Positions 1 through 8,098 of a stretch of DNA of 64,000 nt are shown one piece after another (within the stretch, counting starts at the first letter, position 1; the number at the start of each line of letters is the position of its first letter). Below the pieces are notes generated by a model. The model worked only from the letters and a program-made list of their open reading frames with translations, ran no database searches and was not told where the DNA came from. This DNA is from Beijerinckiaceae bacterium (lineage in GTDB: Bacteria; Pseudomonadota; Alphaproteobacteria; Rhizobiales; Beijerinckiaceae): positions 2,390,110 to 2,454,109 of the forward strand of contig JALJOM010000003.1 in NCBI GenBank assembly GCA_024304885.1, read 5' to 3'. Both the position numbers and the translations under genes were made by a program.

Positions 1-1
1 C

Positions 2-799
2 GCAAACTACAACGTCAAAGGGTATTGGCCGGTCGTGCCACCACTCGACGGCTTCAACCCTCACGGCATAGCCATCGACGAGGCGCACAATCTCTTGCTG
101 ACGAGCGACTTCGTTTGCCCTCTGCATACGCTCAATCTCGTCCCTGGAGTCGTCGATGGCGAAATCGACGCGCGCGGCAGTGTACGCGTGTGGAACCTCT
201 CCCTTCGAACGATCACGAAGAAGATCCCGGTGGGGGATCCGAACTTTCCTGCAGGTACGATCGACTTGCAGCTCATCCCGAATGATCCGAGGCTGCGTGC
301 CTATACGGCCGGCGTCTTCGACGAAAAGCTCTACCTCATCGACCCGCAAGCCGGAACAGCGCAGCCGGTGTTCGACTTGAGCATCTTCGCACTGCCCGGT
401 GCGTCCGAGGTTTGGCCGCATTTGATAGCCGTCAACAGCGCTGGTACGCGGCTTGCCCTGACCCTCAACTACAAGGGGCTGCACGGAAAGGTGATCTGGT
501 TCAACATCGAGGATCGGACGCATCCCGTCGTCATCGACGCCATCGACCTCGGGCAGAACTCCGGTCCCCACTATGTCATTTTCAGCCCGACCGAGGATAG
601 GCTCATCGTGTCCGATTACTTCCTCGTGCAGGATCTTTTTCCGAGCGGTGTCGTTCGCATCGAAGGAGACCACAAGATCCACGTGCTCGACATCGTCAAC
701 GGTCACTTGGTCTTGGATCCGCGCTTCGACCTCGACTTCAACCGCGACGTTGCAACCGGCCCGGCTCGCCCGCATGGGATCGGGGTCGTGAGCCGATAG
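2..799 (+). CDS. SBP56 / methanethiol-oxidase-like beta-propeller protein, 3' part
   Basis: The frame is open from the left edge, so the 5' end lies outside the window; the GTG at 35 is probably internal. About 265 residues are visible. The C-terminal third follows the layout of the selenium-binding protein 56 (methanethiol oxidase) family: a GPHYVIFSP block, a SDYF strand, a GVVRIEGDHK strand, then LDPRFDLDF and a final ARPHGIG near the stop. Conserved His residues in PH pairs fit a propeller that binds metal. Known members oxidise methanethiol in the periplasm or are uncharacterised. The family call is from remembered motif similarity; enzymatic activity is inference. Confidence 0.65.
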   Translation, partial: ANYNVKGYWPVVPPLDGFNPHGIAIDEAHNLLLTSDFVCPLHTLNLVPGVVDGEIDARGSVRVWNLSLRTITKKIPVGDPNFPAGTIDLQLIPNDPRLRAYTAGVFDEKLYLIDPQAGTAQPVFDLSIFALPGASEVWPHLIAVNSAGTRLALTLNYKGLHGKVIWFNIEDRTHPVVIDAIDLGQNSGPHYVIFSPTEDRLIVSDYFLVQDLFPSGVVRIEGDHKIHVLDIVNGHLVLDPRFDLDFNRDVATGPARPHGIGVVSR

Positions 800-822
800 A
801 AGAAGAAGCGACCCCTGCCCCG

Positions 823-861
823 AGAGCGCTTTCCGTTCCGATGGAATCGGAAAGCGGCTCT
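823..861. repeat. Family B palindromic repeat
   Basis: Inverted repeat of the form GAGCGCTTTCCGTTCC ... GGAATCGGAAAGCGGCTC, between the converging beta-propeller and glycosyltransferase genes. The same palindrome recurs at about 3100, 31899, 33596, 34471, 39280, 44778 and 59910. Here it stands alone, without the family A partner seen elsewhere. It could act as a bidirectional terminator, but there is no U-tract. Confidence 0.7.
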
Positions 862-880
862 ACTTTCTCGCCTTGCGCAA

Positions 881-2200
881 TCAGTGCCGACGTAGGAGAC
901 GAGACCATAGATTTCCGGACGGATGGGTCTCGGGAGCCAACATTCGCTTCAGGTCTTCGATTCCGTGAGCCTCGACGAGCGCGGAGAAGGCCGCGAGGTT
1001 GCGTCGGCTGGTCGAGCGCCACATTGCCTCGTCTTCGAGGCTCGTGAACGATCGGGCGACGCGCTGCGGATCATCCTGCAAGAGCCCGACGTCGAGTCTC
1101 GAGTCGCGGCAGAACGCGAACGTCGCCGAGCGGGGATGAACCGTCCCGACGATCGGCAAGCCGACCGCCAGGTAATCGAGAATGCGCGACGGGATCGAAT
1201 ACTTGGCTCTGGCGTCCGTCTCCGGTGCGGCACTCGGGCCCGGCATGAAGCCGACGGCGCATTCGGCCAGCAGTTTGTCACGCGCCTCGGCGGATTCGAT
1301 AAAGCCCGTTGCCGTGATGAAATCATGATTATCCAGACCGCAACGTCTCAGCGATTTCGCAAGACCGATGTACACGATAGTATAATTCTTTCCTGCCGCA
1401 CGTAGGAGCTGGACGGCTCCGACCAAGCATTTCATTCCGTCGACATAGGGCTCGATGCTCCCAGTCACGGCGATCCTTATTTCAGGACTAGACGTGAATT
1501 TTGCGATCGCGTTCGATCTACCTCTCGTAAAGGTCAAGATAGACGACCTCCGCCGTGCACCGCGCAGATCTTCCTGTATTTGGCGGTTCAAGCAAAAAAT
1601 ATGCGTTGCGTTGTCGATCAGCCATGTGGTGGCCGATTCCGCGGCATTGCTGTCGAGGAAATCCCAAAAATGCAGCACGAAAGGCCGTTGCAGCTCTTCG
1701 GCGATCGCCTTCATGCGACGAGCGTCACCGGCCTCGATCGGGGCCAGGTAGGCCATAGAAATTTCTTGCTTCAGCCGCCCGAGAAACGTGGTCACCGCAG
1801 CGGAGGGCTCATCCCCGTGCCAATGGCTCGCATTCAGCTTCCGCAGGAGCCGCGAGGTCACGTTGTCGTGCTTCAGAATATCGAGTTGCCCGAAGAGCCG
1901 AGTTTCGAGACGATGGGAATGCGGATAGGCCGGATCGAAGGGGGCCTCGTGCCAATATAAATGCATGTAGCGCGAGAAGCAGTTCAGCAGCTGCCTGGTT
2001 TGTGCACCGATTGCGGTCCGATCCGACAAGCCGAAGCGAGTCACGAACAACGGGAATTTTCGATCTGCTTGGACGTCGCCGGTATGCAAAGAAAAATCTG
2101 CCGGATTCGTCGCTGGCTCGAGTGATCGCTCCCCGGACATGATTGCGACCATTATCGGCCTGTTCCCTGACATGACGTTACGGACGGCACGCTGCGACAT
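881..2200 (-). CDS. Glycosyltransferase, GT4-like (group 1)
   Basis: 439 residues with the two-lobed layout of GT-B glycosyltransferases. The N-terminal half (about 50-190) is divergent. The C-terminal half has a strand-turn IRIAVTGSIEPYVDG (sugar-nucleotide domain start), then VGFMPGP and a YSIPSRILDYLAVGLPIVGT stretch (about 345-365), which is the usual S/R-K-x-x-E-Y-x-A-x-G-x-P nucleotide-sugar contact region. No signal peptide or membrane span. Base composition looks somewhat more AT-rich than neighbouring genes, which may indicate acquisition. Donor and acceptor are unknown. It may serve surface polysaccharide synthesis, but the export genes lie at the other end of the window. Confidence 0.7.
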   Translation of the reverse strand: MSQRAVRNVMSGNRPIMVAIMSGERSLEPATNPADFSLHTGDVQADRKFPLFVTRFGLSDRTAIGAQTRQLLNCFSRYMHLYWHEAPFDPAYPHSHRLETRLFGQLDILKHDNVTSRLLRKLNASHWHGDEPSAAVTTFLGRLKQEISMAYLAPIEAGDARRMKAIAEELQRPFVLHFWDFLDSNAAESATTWLIDNATHIFCLNRQIQEDLRGARRRSSILTFTRGRSNAIAKFTSSPEIRIAVTGSIEPYVDGMKCLVGAVQLLRAAGKNYTIVYIGLAKSLRRCGLDNHDFITATGFIESAEARDKLLAECAVGFMPGPSAAPETDARAKYSIPSRILDYLAVGLPIVGTVHPRSATFAFCRDSRLDVGLLQDDPQRVARSFTSLEDEAMWRSTSRRNLAAFSALVEAHGIEDLKRMLAPETHPSGNLWSRLLRRH

Positions 2201-2409
2201 CGGTGCTCGCAGCTCCGGACCTATGCTCGATCCGTGTCCTTTCCTCGTCGATCGCTAGGCCATTTTGTGCCTTCCTCGAATCGCACGGCGCGTCGGGTTG
2301 AAGTAAAATTCCGCCGGCCGCGATGCAGCCGGGATTCGGTTGTATGCGCTTGCGATCGCAGGGCTGCGTCGAGCACCGGAGGGCGCTCTCGGCAGCGACA
2401 CAAAGGCAT

Positions 2410-3102
2410 ATGGAGCCGAGCATGCAGGTCGTGATGCTTCTCTTTCCCCGCTTCACGCAGCTCGACCTGACCGCCCCCTACGAGGTCCTCGGTCGATTCC
2501 CCGAGCTGCAGATCCATCTCGTGTGGAAGACCATGGACGCGGTCGTCGACAACAACGGCCTGAAGATCGTCCCCACATGCACGCTGGCGGAGTGCCCGCA
2601 GGCGGACATCCTCTTCGTCACGGGTGGACCGGGTCAGATCGACCTCATGGAGGATAAGGAGATCCTCGCCTTCCTGCGCAACCAAGGCGAGCATGCCGCC
2701 TACGTGACCTCCGTCTGCACCGGATCGCTCGTGCTCGCGGCAGCGGGCTTGCTGACCGGATATCGAGCGACCTGTCATTGGCTGTCGCTGCATCAGCTCG
2801 CCTATTTCGGCGCCCTGCCGGTGGCGGAGCGTGTGGTCTTCGATCGCAATCGGGTGACGGGTGCGGGCGTGACCTCGGGAATGGATTTCGCCTTGGCATT
2901 GGTCGCGCATTTGTTCGGCGAGGACCGCGTCAAGCGAGTCGCCCTCTCGATGGAATACGACCCGCAGCCGCCGTTCCCGGGCGGCTCGGTGGCGAGCACC
3001 GAGCCAGCGATCATCGCCGCCGTGCGAGGGGAGACCGCGGAGTTCCAGGCCGAGCGGGACAACGTCGCTCGGCGCGCGGCGGCTGCCTCGCAGGCCTCTT
3101 AG
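2410..3102 (+). CDS. DJ-1/PfpI family protein (isonitrile-hydratase-like)
   Basis: 230 residues from ATG 2410 (ATG 2422 is equally possible); the in-frame ATG at 2323 would add an unsupported extension. DJ-1/PfpI fold: MQVVMLLFPRFTQLDL as first strand, FVTGGPG loop at about 69-75, and the nucleophile elbow SVCTGSLVLAAAG with Cys103. A second conserved patch, ATCHWLSL, follows. Family members with this layout include isonitrile hydratase and the sensor domain of GlxA-like regulators, but no AraC helix-turn-helix is attached here. The TAG stop coincides with the start of a family B repeat. Confidence 0.8.
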   Translation: MEPSMQVVMLLFPRFTQLDLTAPYEVLGRFPELQIHLVWKTMDAVVDNNGLKIVPTCTLAECPQADILFVTGGPGQIDLMEDKEILAFLRNQGEHAAYVTSVCTGSLVLAAAGLLTGYRATCHWLSLHQLAYFGALPVAERVVFDRNRVTGAGVTSGMDFALALVAHLFGEDRVKRVALSMEYDPQPPFPGGSVASTEPAIIAAVRGETAEFQAERDNVARRAAAASQAS

Positions 3103-3195
3103 AGCGGTTTCCGATCCCGGAAACCGGCTCTTCTTTCGTGTTTTATCGCAATTTCGCGACGCGAAGTGGTATCCGCTTCGCTGGAAATTGCTCGA
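3100..3195. repeat. Composite B+A palindromic repeat
   Basis: Family B palindrome (3100-3131, AGAGCGGTTTCCGATC ... GGAAACCGGCTCT) followed by family A (about 3146-3193), whose nested arms are GCAATTTC/GAAATTGC outside and CGAAGTGG/CCGCTTCG inside. The first three bases double as the stop codon of the DJ-1/PfpI gene. Confidence 0.8.
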
Positions 3196-3308
3196 GCCGG
3201 ACGTCGTCGCATTGCCCCGGTCACCACGTTTTGCAGCTGTGGCGCCGAAGGGATAAGGCTTCCCGCACCGCTCGCGAAACACGGGTGGCCTGCACGAAAG
3301 GGGAACCC

Positions 3309-3644
3309 ATGTATATCGCCATGAACCGTTTCAAGGTTCTGAAAGAGGCACGCGAGGACTTCGAGCAGCGCTGGCTCGGGCGGCAATCACGGCTCGACGA
3401 GGTCCCAGGCTTCGTCGCCTTTCATCTCCTGCGCGGTCCCGAGCGGGAGGACCACGTGCTCTATTCCTCCCACACCGTGTGGGCGAGCGAGGACGATTTC
3501 ATCGCCTGGACCAAGTCCGAGCAGTTCCGCGCCGCCCATGCCGGCGCGGGCCCGAGCAAGCCGCTGACGCTGGGTCCCCCCGAGCTCGAATGCTTCGAGG
3601 TCGTCCAGGCGCTCGAGATGCCGACGGCAGGGCAGCCACGATGA
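3309..3644 (+). CDS. Antibiotic biosynthesis monooxygenase-domain protein (heme-degrading IsdG/HmuQ-like)
   Basis: 111 residues, a single ferredoxin-like ABM domain: MYIAMNRFKV opening strand, then PGFVAFHLLRG, a conserved W at SHTVWASEDDF and an FRAAH helix. ABM proteins of this length act as dimers; the closest remembered group is the IsdG/HmuQ type that opens heme and releases iron. The start ATG 3309 follows AAAGGGGA. The stop overlaps the next ATG (ATGA at 3641-3644), so the next gene is translationally coupled. Heme as substrate is inferred from the family. Confidence 0.75.
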   Translation: MYIAMNRFKVLKEAREDFEQRWLGRQSRLDEVPGFVAFHLLRGPEREDHVLYSSHTVWASEDDFIAWTKSEQFRAAHAGAGPSKPLTLGPPELECFEVVQALEMPTAGQPR

Positions 3645-3695
3645 GCGGACGGGCATTGCGCGGGCTCGCGGGCGCGCCTCCTCGGGCTCTCCTGC

Positions 3696-4136
3696 GTGCC
3701 CGCCCCGGCGGCCGACCTCTCGGACGTGGCGCGCTGGGCAGGCAAGGAGCCTTTCACCGCGGTCATCGGCGGAAAATCCCTCTGGAACCAGAAGGCTGTG
3801 CAGGGGGCGATGCGCGCCGCGATGGGCGAGCGCTATTATTCGCTCGCGCGCAAGACGCTTCTGTCGGGGCCGCAAGCGCCGGTCGCGACGAACGGAAAAG
3901 GCGCCTTCGTCGCCTGGTCGTGCAAGGCGCATGATTGTGGAGACAACCAGATCAGCGTATTTTTCGACAGTGCCGCGGGGACGGCACAGGCGTGCATGCG
4001 CTTCGCCGAAGGGTCCGGCCGTGTGCGTGATCTCTGGCTTTCCGGCGGGAAGGCCCGTCCGCTCCCGGCCGAGGCCTGCATGTCCAGCGGGAGCGACCCT
4101 TTCGGGCTCTTGCAGAGCTACGGATCGCAACCCTGA
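3696..4136 (+). CDS. ivy: Ivy-type lysozyme inhibitor, signal peptide apparently frameshifted
   Basis: The mature part is convincing: GKSLWNQKAVQGAM and YYSLARKTLL helices, then the loop CKAHDC that matches the Ivy lysozyme-inhibitor motif CKPHDC, then a strand ISVFFD and a second Cys pair. Ivy proteins are periplasmic and insert this loop into the active site of C-type lysozymes. The only start in this frame is GTG 3696, which gives no export signal. ATG 3641, overlapping the upstream stop, begins MSGRALRGLAGA in another frame; removing one C near 3677 would join it to LLGLSCVPAPAA, a normal signal peptide. So the gene is either broken by a 1-base insertion or the base is a sequencing error. 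Confidence 0.75.
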   Translation: MPAPAADLSDVARWAGKEPFTAVIGGKSLWNQKAVQGAMRAAMGERYYSLARKTLLSGPQAPVATNGKGAFVAWSCKAHDCGDNQISVFFDSAAGTAQACMRFAEGSGRVRDLWLSGGKARPLPAEACMSSGSDPFGLLQSYGSQP

Positions 4137-4235
4137 AGGCGTGCGCCGAGCGGACCCGCCCGCGCCGCGTGATCTGCGTCAATGTGCCGGCGCTGAAATT
4201 GCCCCCATTCGATTGCTGCCTCGCGACCAGGAGAG

Positions 4236-4712
4236 ATGCGCATGTACAGGAAGATCCTGATACCGATCGACACCGCGGAAACGGTCCTCTCCGAGCCCGG
4301 CATCGCCTTTGCGGCACGGCTCGTCGCGATGACGAGCGGCACCGTGCGGCTGATCCATGTCTTCCCCGAGCTCCCGTCCGTCATTCAGGAGCTTCTGGCG
4401 CCGCAGGCCATCGCGAAGCAGGAGGAGGCCACCGAGAAGAAGCTTCAGGAAATAGCCGAGCATTCGCGCATACCGGAGGGGCATTTCTCGCATACGCTGC
4501 GGACCGGGCCGGTCTATGCGGAGGTCCTCGCCGAGGCGGAGGATTGGGGGGCCGATCTCATCGTCATCGGGTCGCACAGCCCGTCGATGAGCACCTACCT
4601 TCTCGGCTCGAACGCGCAGAAGATCGTGCGCCACGCCAATTGCTCGGTCCTGGTCGTGCGGCCCCACAAGGAGACCGTGGAAGCCTATGCGATGGAGCCG
4701 GCAGTCGCCTGA
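4236..4712 (+). CDS. Universal stress protein, UspA family
   Basis: 158 residues, one Usp domain. N-terminal strand YRKILIPIDTAE, and the C-terminal ATP-binding signature GSHSPSMSTYLLGSNAQKIV (G-2x-G-9x-G-S/T type) followed by SVLVVRP. Starts at ATG 4236 behind CAGGAGAG (ATG 4242 also possible). Usp proteins are cytoplasmic nucleotide-binding proteins made under starvation or oxidative stress. Stands alone; repeats fill the next 450 bases. Confidence 0.85.
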   Translation: MRMYRKILIPIDTAETVLSEPGIAFAARLVAMTSGTVRLIHVFPELPSVIQELLAPQAIAKQEEATEKKLQEIAEHSRIPEGHFSHTLRTGPVYAEVLAEAEDWGADLIVIGSHSPSMSTYLLGSNAQKIVRHANCSVLVVRPHKETVEAYAMEPAVA

Positions 4713-4736
4713 ACGCGATCGACATTCTCGTCTTGC

Positions 4737-4978
4737 CTCGCTTTCGCATCAATGTCGATCTGGAGCAATTTCCAGCGAAGTGGAGACCACTTCGCGTCGT
4801 GAAATTGCGATAAAGCGAGAAAGTAGGGCGGGACGCGGAAAAGTGGACAGCGGTTTTCCGGCGCAATCGCGTTTACGCAGATTGCGTAAACTTATCTGCC
4901 TATCCCGCTCTGAACTTTTGGAATCGATGACGTTTCATGACTTTGGATCGATTCGATCCAAAGTCATCGTGAGATCCA
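4737..4978. repeat. Composite A+C+D repeat with nested hairpin
   Basis: Family A (4762-4811, GAGCAATTTCC ... GAAATTGC), family C (about 4826-4912, ends GGGCGGGA and TCCCGCTC), and family D (about 4919-4978, centred on CTTTGGATCGATTCGATCCAAAG). Family C here is interrupted by a perfect 9-bp hairpin, GTTTACGCA-GAT-TGCGTAAAC at 4871-4891, which no other copy in the window has. No gene is visible in this gap. Confidence 0.75.
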
Positions 4979-5002
4979 GCGACACAGCGCGATCGCGCTG
5001 TC

Positions 5003-5172
5003 GCGCGAGGCCCTTCTCCGAACGCTTTTCGCCCGAAGGGGAGAAAGAAAAGCCGAAGGGGCGAGGACAGCTCCGGAAGGACGGGCGCAGAAGCCTACGA
5101 GGGCGAGGGTAGACCGCCAGCGACGAGATCGACCTCCGAAGCGGATTCCGCTTCGCCGGAAATTCCTCAGCG
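5003..5172. repeat. Family E repeat with A-like tail
   Basis: Begins CGCGAGGCCCTTCTCCGA and ends CCTACGAGGGCGAGGGT (to about 5110), then a tail GCGACGAGATCGAC ... CGCCGGAAATT. The same order of blocks recurs at 60016-60215, where the core is about 30 bases longer. Two distant copies with the same internal order mark it as a dispersed repeat. Confidence 0.65.
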
Positions 5173-5547
5173 CGCGCCGTCGGGGCCCGGGACGCGAAGG
5201 TGGCTTCGGCTCACGCCCGAATCGAGGCGACCGGGCGGGCCCAGCCGACCAGGAGCGCGATCCCCTGCTCCGCCGGAGCGGACCGCTGCAGGGGACGCGC
5301 CATAGCCCGTGCCCGTCGGCGCCTGCCCTCGAGCGCCGAGATCGACGCGCACGCGCCCGCCGAACCTCGAGCAGGGCCCTCGAGGGACGACCACACCCAG
5401 ATCCTCGGCAAAGGAACCGCAGGGCTCGACGGCGCGTGCCTCGAAGCCTTGAGCTAGAACCAAGTCGTTCGCCCGCGCAGCTTCGACGACCCGAAGAGAC
5501 CCGCTGACGACGAACCCGATGCAGGCGAGTGCGACACGTGAAATCAT
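5167..5547 (-). CDS. Small secreted protein with porin-like motif
   Basis: 126 residues from ATG 5547. N-terminal signal peptide MISRVALACIGFVVSGSL ... VEAARA. After it comes EPCGSFAEDLGVVVPRGPC followed by SRFGGRVRVDLGA. This spacing resembles the N-terminal signature of alphaproteobacterial porins (C-x-YG-GFF-x-PGT-x-C-x-x-GGRVRxD), which are normally about 400-500 residues. The remainder is Gly/Pro/Arg-rich and not barrel-like, so the gene may be a truncated or degenerate porin, or a frame is lost after residue 85. Moderate confidence that it is coding at all. Confidence 0.45.
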   Translation of the reverse strand: MISRVALACIGFVVSGSLRVVEAARANDLVLAQGFEARAVEPCGSFAEDLGVVVPRGPCSRFGGRVRVDLGARGQAPTGTGYGASPAAVRSGGAGDRAPGRLGPPGRLDSGVSRSHLRVPGPDGAR

Positions 5548-5750
5548 GACGGCCCAGGCAGTCCTCGAGCGACAATGGCATGGTTCGGCGAGCGGCACGA
5601 AGCCAAGCCTCGTGCGACACCGAATCGATGCGACCCTAGGCCGGTTCGGGAACTCGGATGCCGGCTTCCGATTCGGCCCGAGAACGCCCCGAACCTCGCC
5701 TTTCGGATATCGTCCTGTTTCGGCTTACAATAGGGCGATTTAATGGTGCC

Positions 5751-6554
5751 TTAACGTAGCTCGCCGTGCTCGTCCGAGGCTTGCGTGGCATCGCCGGCGC
5801 GGTCGGTCCAATCGCCGAGCTCGGCCTGAACCAGCGCGAGCGCGGCGACCGCCGCCGTGTCCGCGCGCAGGATACGGGGACCGAGCGACAGGCGCAGCAC
5901 CTGCGGGAGCGACAGGAGAAGGCCGCGCTCCTGCGGATCGAACCCGCCCTCCGGCCCGATCAGGACCGCGAGCGGTCGCGAGCGGTCGGCCTCTGCGCGG
6001 GCGCGCAGCGCCGCGACAGGAGCTCGAACCGGAGCCCCCTCGTCACAGAACACGAGCAACCGATCCTTCGGCCAGGCTCCGAGAACGGCCTCCAGGGCGC
6101 GAGGCGGATCGATCTCCGGCAGGCAGAGGATGCCGCATTGCTCCGCGGCCTCGATCGCATTCGCCCGGACCCGGTCGAGATTGACCCGAGCGACCTGGGT
6201 CCGGCGGGTCAGGACCGGAGAGAGCCGGCTCGCACCCATCTCGACGGATTTCTGCACCATATAATCGAGCCGCGCATGCTTGAGCGGGGCGAAAAGATAG
6301 TGCAGGTCGGGCGGTGCCGGCTGCGGCCGGACGCGTGTGCGCGCGGTCAGCTCGACGTTTCTGCGGCTCGGCTCGGACAGGGCGGCGCGCCATTCGCCGT
6401 CGCGCCCGTTGAAGGCGAGGATCTCGTCGCCCGCCGAGAGGCGCAGGACGTTGCGCAGATAGCTCGCTCGGCCGGAGTCGAGCGCGATCCTCGCACCTTC
6501 GGCGAGGGGTGCCTCGACATAGAGGCGATGCGCGGAAAAATCATAGGGCGCCAT
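5751..6554 (-). CDS. rsmE: 16S rRNA (uracil-1498-N3)-methyltransferase RsmE
   Basis: 267 residues from ATG 6554 (MAPYDFSAHRLYVEAPL). Although the frame stays open far upstream, homologues start here. N-terminal PUA-like domain (1-75) with HRLYVE and SYLRNVLRLSAGDEI, then a SPOUT knot: KHARLDYMVQKSVEMGA, LIGPEGGFDPQE, and LSLGPRILRADTAAVAAL, the SAM-binding trefoil of RsmE. It methylates U1498 of 16S rRNA in the cytoplasm. Transcribed away from ubiA and its upstream small gene. Confidence 0.93.
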   Translation of the reverse strand: MAPYDFSAHRLYVEAPLAEGARIALDSGRASYLRNVLRLSAGDEILAFNGRDGEWRAALSEPSRRNVELTARTRVRPQPAPPDLHYLFAPLKHARLDYMVQKSVEMGASRLSPVLTRRTQVARVNLDRVRANAIEAAEQCGILCLPEIDPPRALEAVLGAWPKDRLLVFCDEGAPVRAPVAALRARAEADRSRPLAVLIGPEGGFDPQERGLLLSLPQVLRLSLGPRILRADTAAVAALALVQAELGDWTDRAGDATQASDEHGELR

Positions 6555-6692
6555 GCAGCTCCTCGCGTGAGGCTTCCGCCGCGGCTCGAGCCGGCACGGC
6601 GGCGATCGTCGCGCTCGAGCTTGCCTGCCGAGGGAAGTCTTTGTTATGACGGTCGCGCCGAGGCTTCGGCCCATCCTCGAGAGGCTCGGAAG

Positions 6693-7142
6693 ATGACGGC
6701 ACGCAAGCTCACGTTCCCTGTTTGCACAACGGCGCTCCTCGGGGCGCTCGCGCTGCTGGTGGCGCTCGCCGGCGCCGCTCGCGCTGGCGACTGCAACGAG
6801 GATATCGCCAATCTCTCCAAGAAGCGGCAGACCTTCATCGATCAGCTGAACCAGCTCGCGAAGGGCGGCAAGAAGCAGCTCGACCCGATCGCCTCCTGCC
6901 CGAAGCTGCGCGCCCTGGCCGCGGCGGAGCGCGAGCTCGTCGCCTATCTGACCAAGAACAAGGACTGGTGCAACGTCCCGGAAGAGGCCTTGCAGAATCT
7001 CACCATGAGCTCCGGCAAGACGGGCCAGGTCGCGAACCAGGCGTGCAAGGTCGCCGAGCAGATCAAGAAGGCGCAGGAGCAGCAGGCGACCGGCGGCCCC
7101 GGCCAGCCCCCGGCGCCGAAGCTCCCCGCCGGGCCGCTGTGA
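6693..7142 (+). CDS. Secreted small protein, function unknown
   Basis: 149 residues. Sec signal peptide MTARKLTFPVCTTALLGALA ending in GAARA, then CNEDIANLSKKRQTFIDQLN (helical, possibly coiled coil) and three further Cys residues in ASCPKL, DWCNV and NQACK, suggesting periplasmic disulfides. The C-terminus is a Gly/Pro tail. The stop overlaps the GTG start of ubiA (GTGA), so the two are coupled. I recognise no named family. Confidence 0.8.
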   Translation: MTARKLTFPVCTTALLGALALLVALAGAARAGDCNEDIANLSKKRQTFIDQLNQLAKGGKKQLDPIASCPKLRALAAAERELVAYLTKNKDWCNVPEEALQNLTMSSGKTGQVANQACKVAEQIKKAQEQQATGGPGQPPAPKLPAGPL

Positions 7143-8098
7143 CGGAGCCTGCGGGTCTCGCTCCCTCGGATCGCGACGCGTGCGCTTTGCCCGATTCGGT
7201 CGAGGGACAGATCCTCCTTCGGCTCGTACCTCGATCCTGGCACCCGTTCCTACAGCTCGCCCGCATCGATCGCCCGATCGGCTGGTGGCTCCTGCTCCTG
7301 CCTTGCTGGTGGTCGAGTGCGCTCGCGAGCCTCGCCGCCGGCGAGCCGCTTCACCTTTGCGATCTCGCGCTCTTCCTTGCCGGCGCGGTCGCCATGCGCG
7401 GCTGCGGCTCGACCTACAACGACCTCGTCGACCGCGAGATCGACGCAAAGGTCGAGCGCACGCGCGGGCGCCCGCTCCCCTCGGGCCGCGTGAGCGTCGC
7501 GGCGGCGAAGGCTTTTTTCGTCGCAGAGGCGCTCGTCGGTCTCGTGGTGCTCCTGCAGTTCAACCTGTTCTCGATCGTGCTCGGCATAGGCTCGCTCGTG
7601 CCGGTCGCGATCTATCCATTCATGAAGCGCGTCACGTCCTGGCCGCAAGCCGTGCTCGGTGCGGCTTTCGCCTGGGGCGCCTTGATGGGATGGTCGGCCG
7701 CGATGGGCTCGCTCTCGCTCGCGCCGGTGCTGCTCTATCTCGGCGCGGTTCTTTGGACGATCGGCTTCGACACGATCTATGCGGTGCAGGATCTCGAGGA
7801 CGACGCCCGCATGGGGATCGGCTCGACCGCACGCGCCTTCGGGCCGCACCTGCGTGCTGCGGTCGGTGCCGTCTATGCCGCGTCGACCCTCGCCGTGACG
7901 GCGGCGCTGGTCGTGGCCGGGGTGCCGGCTCTCGCTTATCTCGGCCCGCTCGGCTTTGCCCTGCATCTCGCCTGGCAGGTCGCGAGCCTGCGCTCCGCCG
8001 AGCCCTCGCGCGCTCTCGTGCTGTTTCGCGCGAACCGGGACGCGGGGCTCCTGCTCTTCACCGGCCTCGCGCTCGCCGTCGTCCTAAACGACCTGTAG
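7139..8098 (+). CDS. ubiA: 4-hydroxybenzoate polyprenyltransferase UbiA
   Basis: 319 residues from GTG 7139. Integral membrane prenyltransferase of ubiquinone synthesis: attaches the polyprenyl chain to 4-hydroxybenzoate. Both Asp-rich motifs are present: YNDLVDREIDAKVERTRGRP (first, Mg-diphosphate site) and YAVQDLEDDARMGIGS (second). Eight or so hydrophobic segments; RIDRPIGWWLLLLPCWW is the typical first membrane helix. The last 15 bases overlap gph on the other strand. Confidence 0.95.
   Translation: MTEPAGLAPSDRDACALPDSVEGQILLRLVPRSWHPFLQLARIDRPIGWWLLLLPCWWSSALASLAAGEPLHLCDLALFLAGAVAMRGCGSTYNDLVDREIDAKVERTRGRPLPSGRVSVAAAKAFFVAEALVGLVVLLQFNLFSIVLGIGSLVPVAIYPFMKRVTSWPQAVLGAAFAWGALMGWSAAMGSLSLAPVLLYLGAVLWTIGFDTIYAVQDLEDDARMGIGSTARAFGPHLRAAVGAVYAASTLAVTAALVVAGVPALAYLGPLGFALHLAWQVASLRSAEPSRALVLFRANRDAGLLLFTGLALAVVLNDL

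Noticed and set aside
5751-7448. A single minus-strand frame of 565 residues running from rsmE far upstream
   Set aside because: Only the last 267 residues match RsmE; the upstream part is Arg/Gly-rich shadow of ubiA and the secreted small gene. The true start is ATG 6554.
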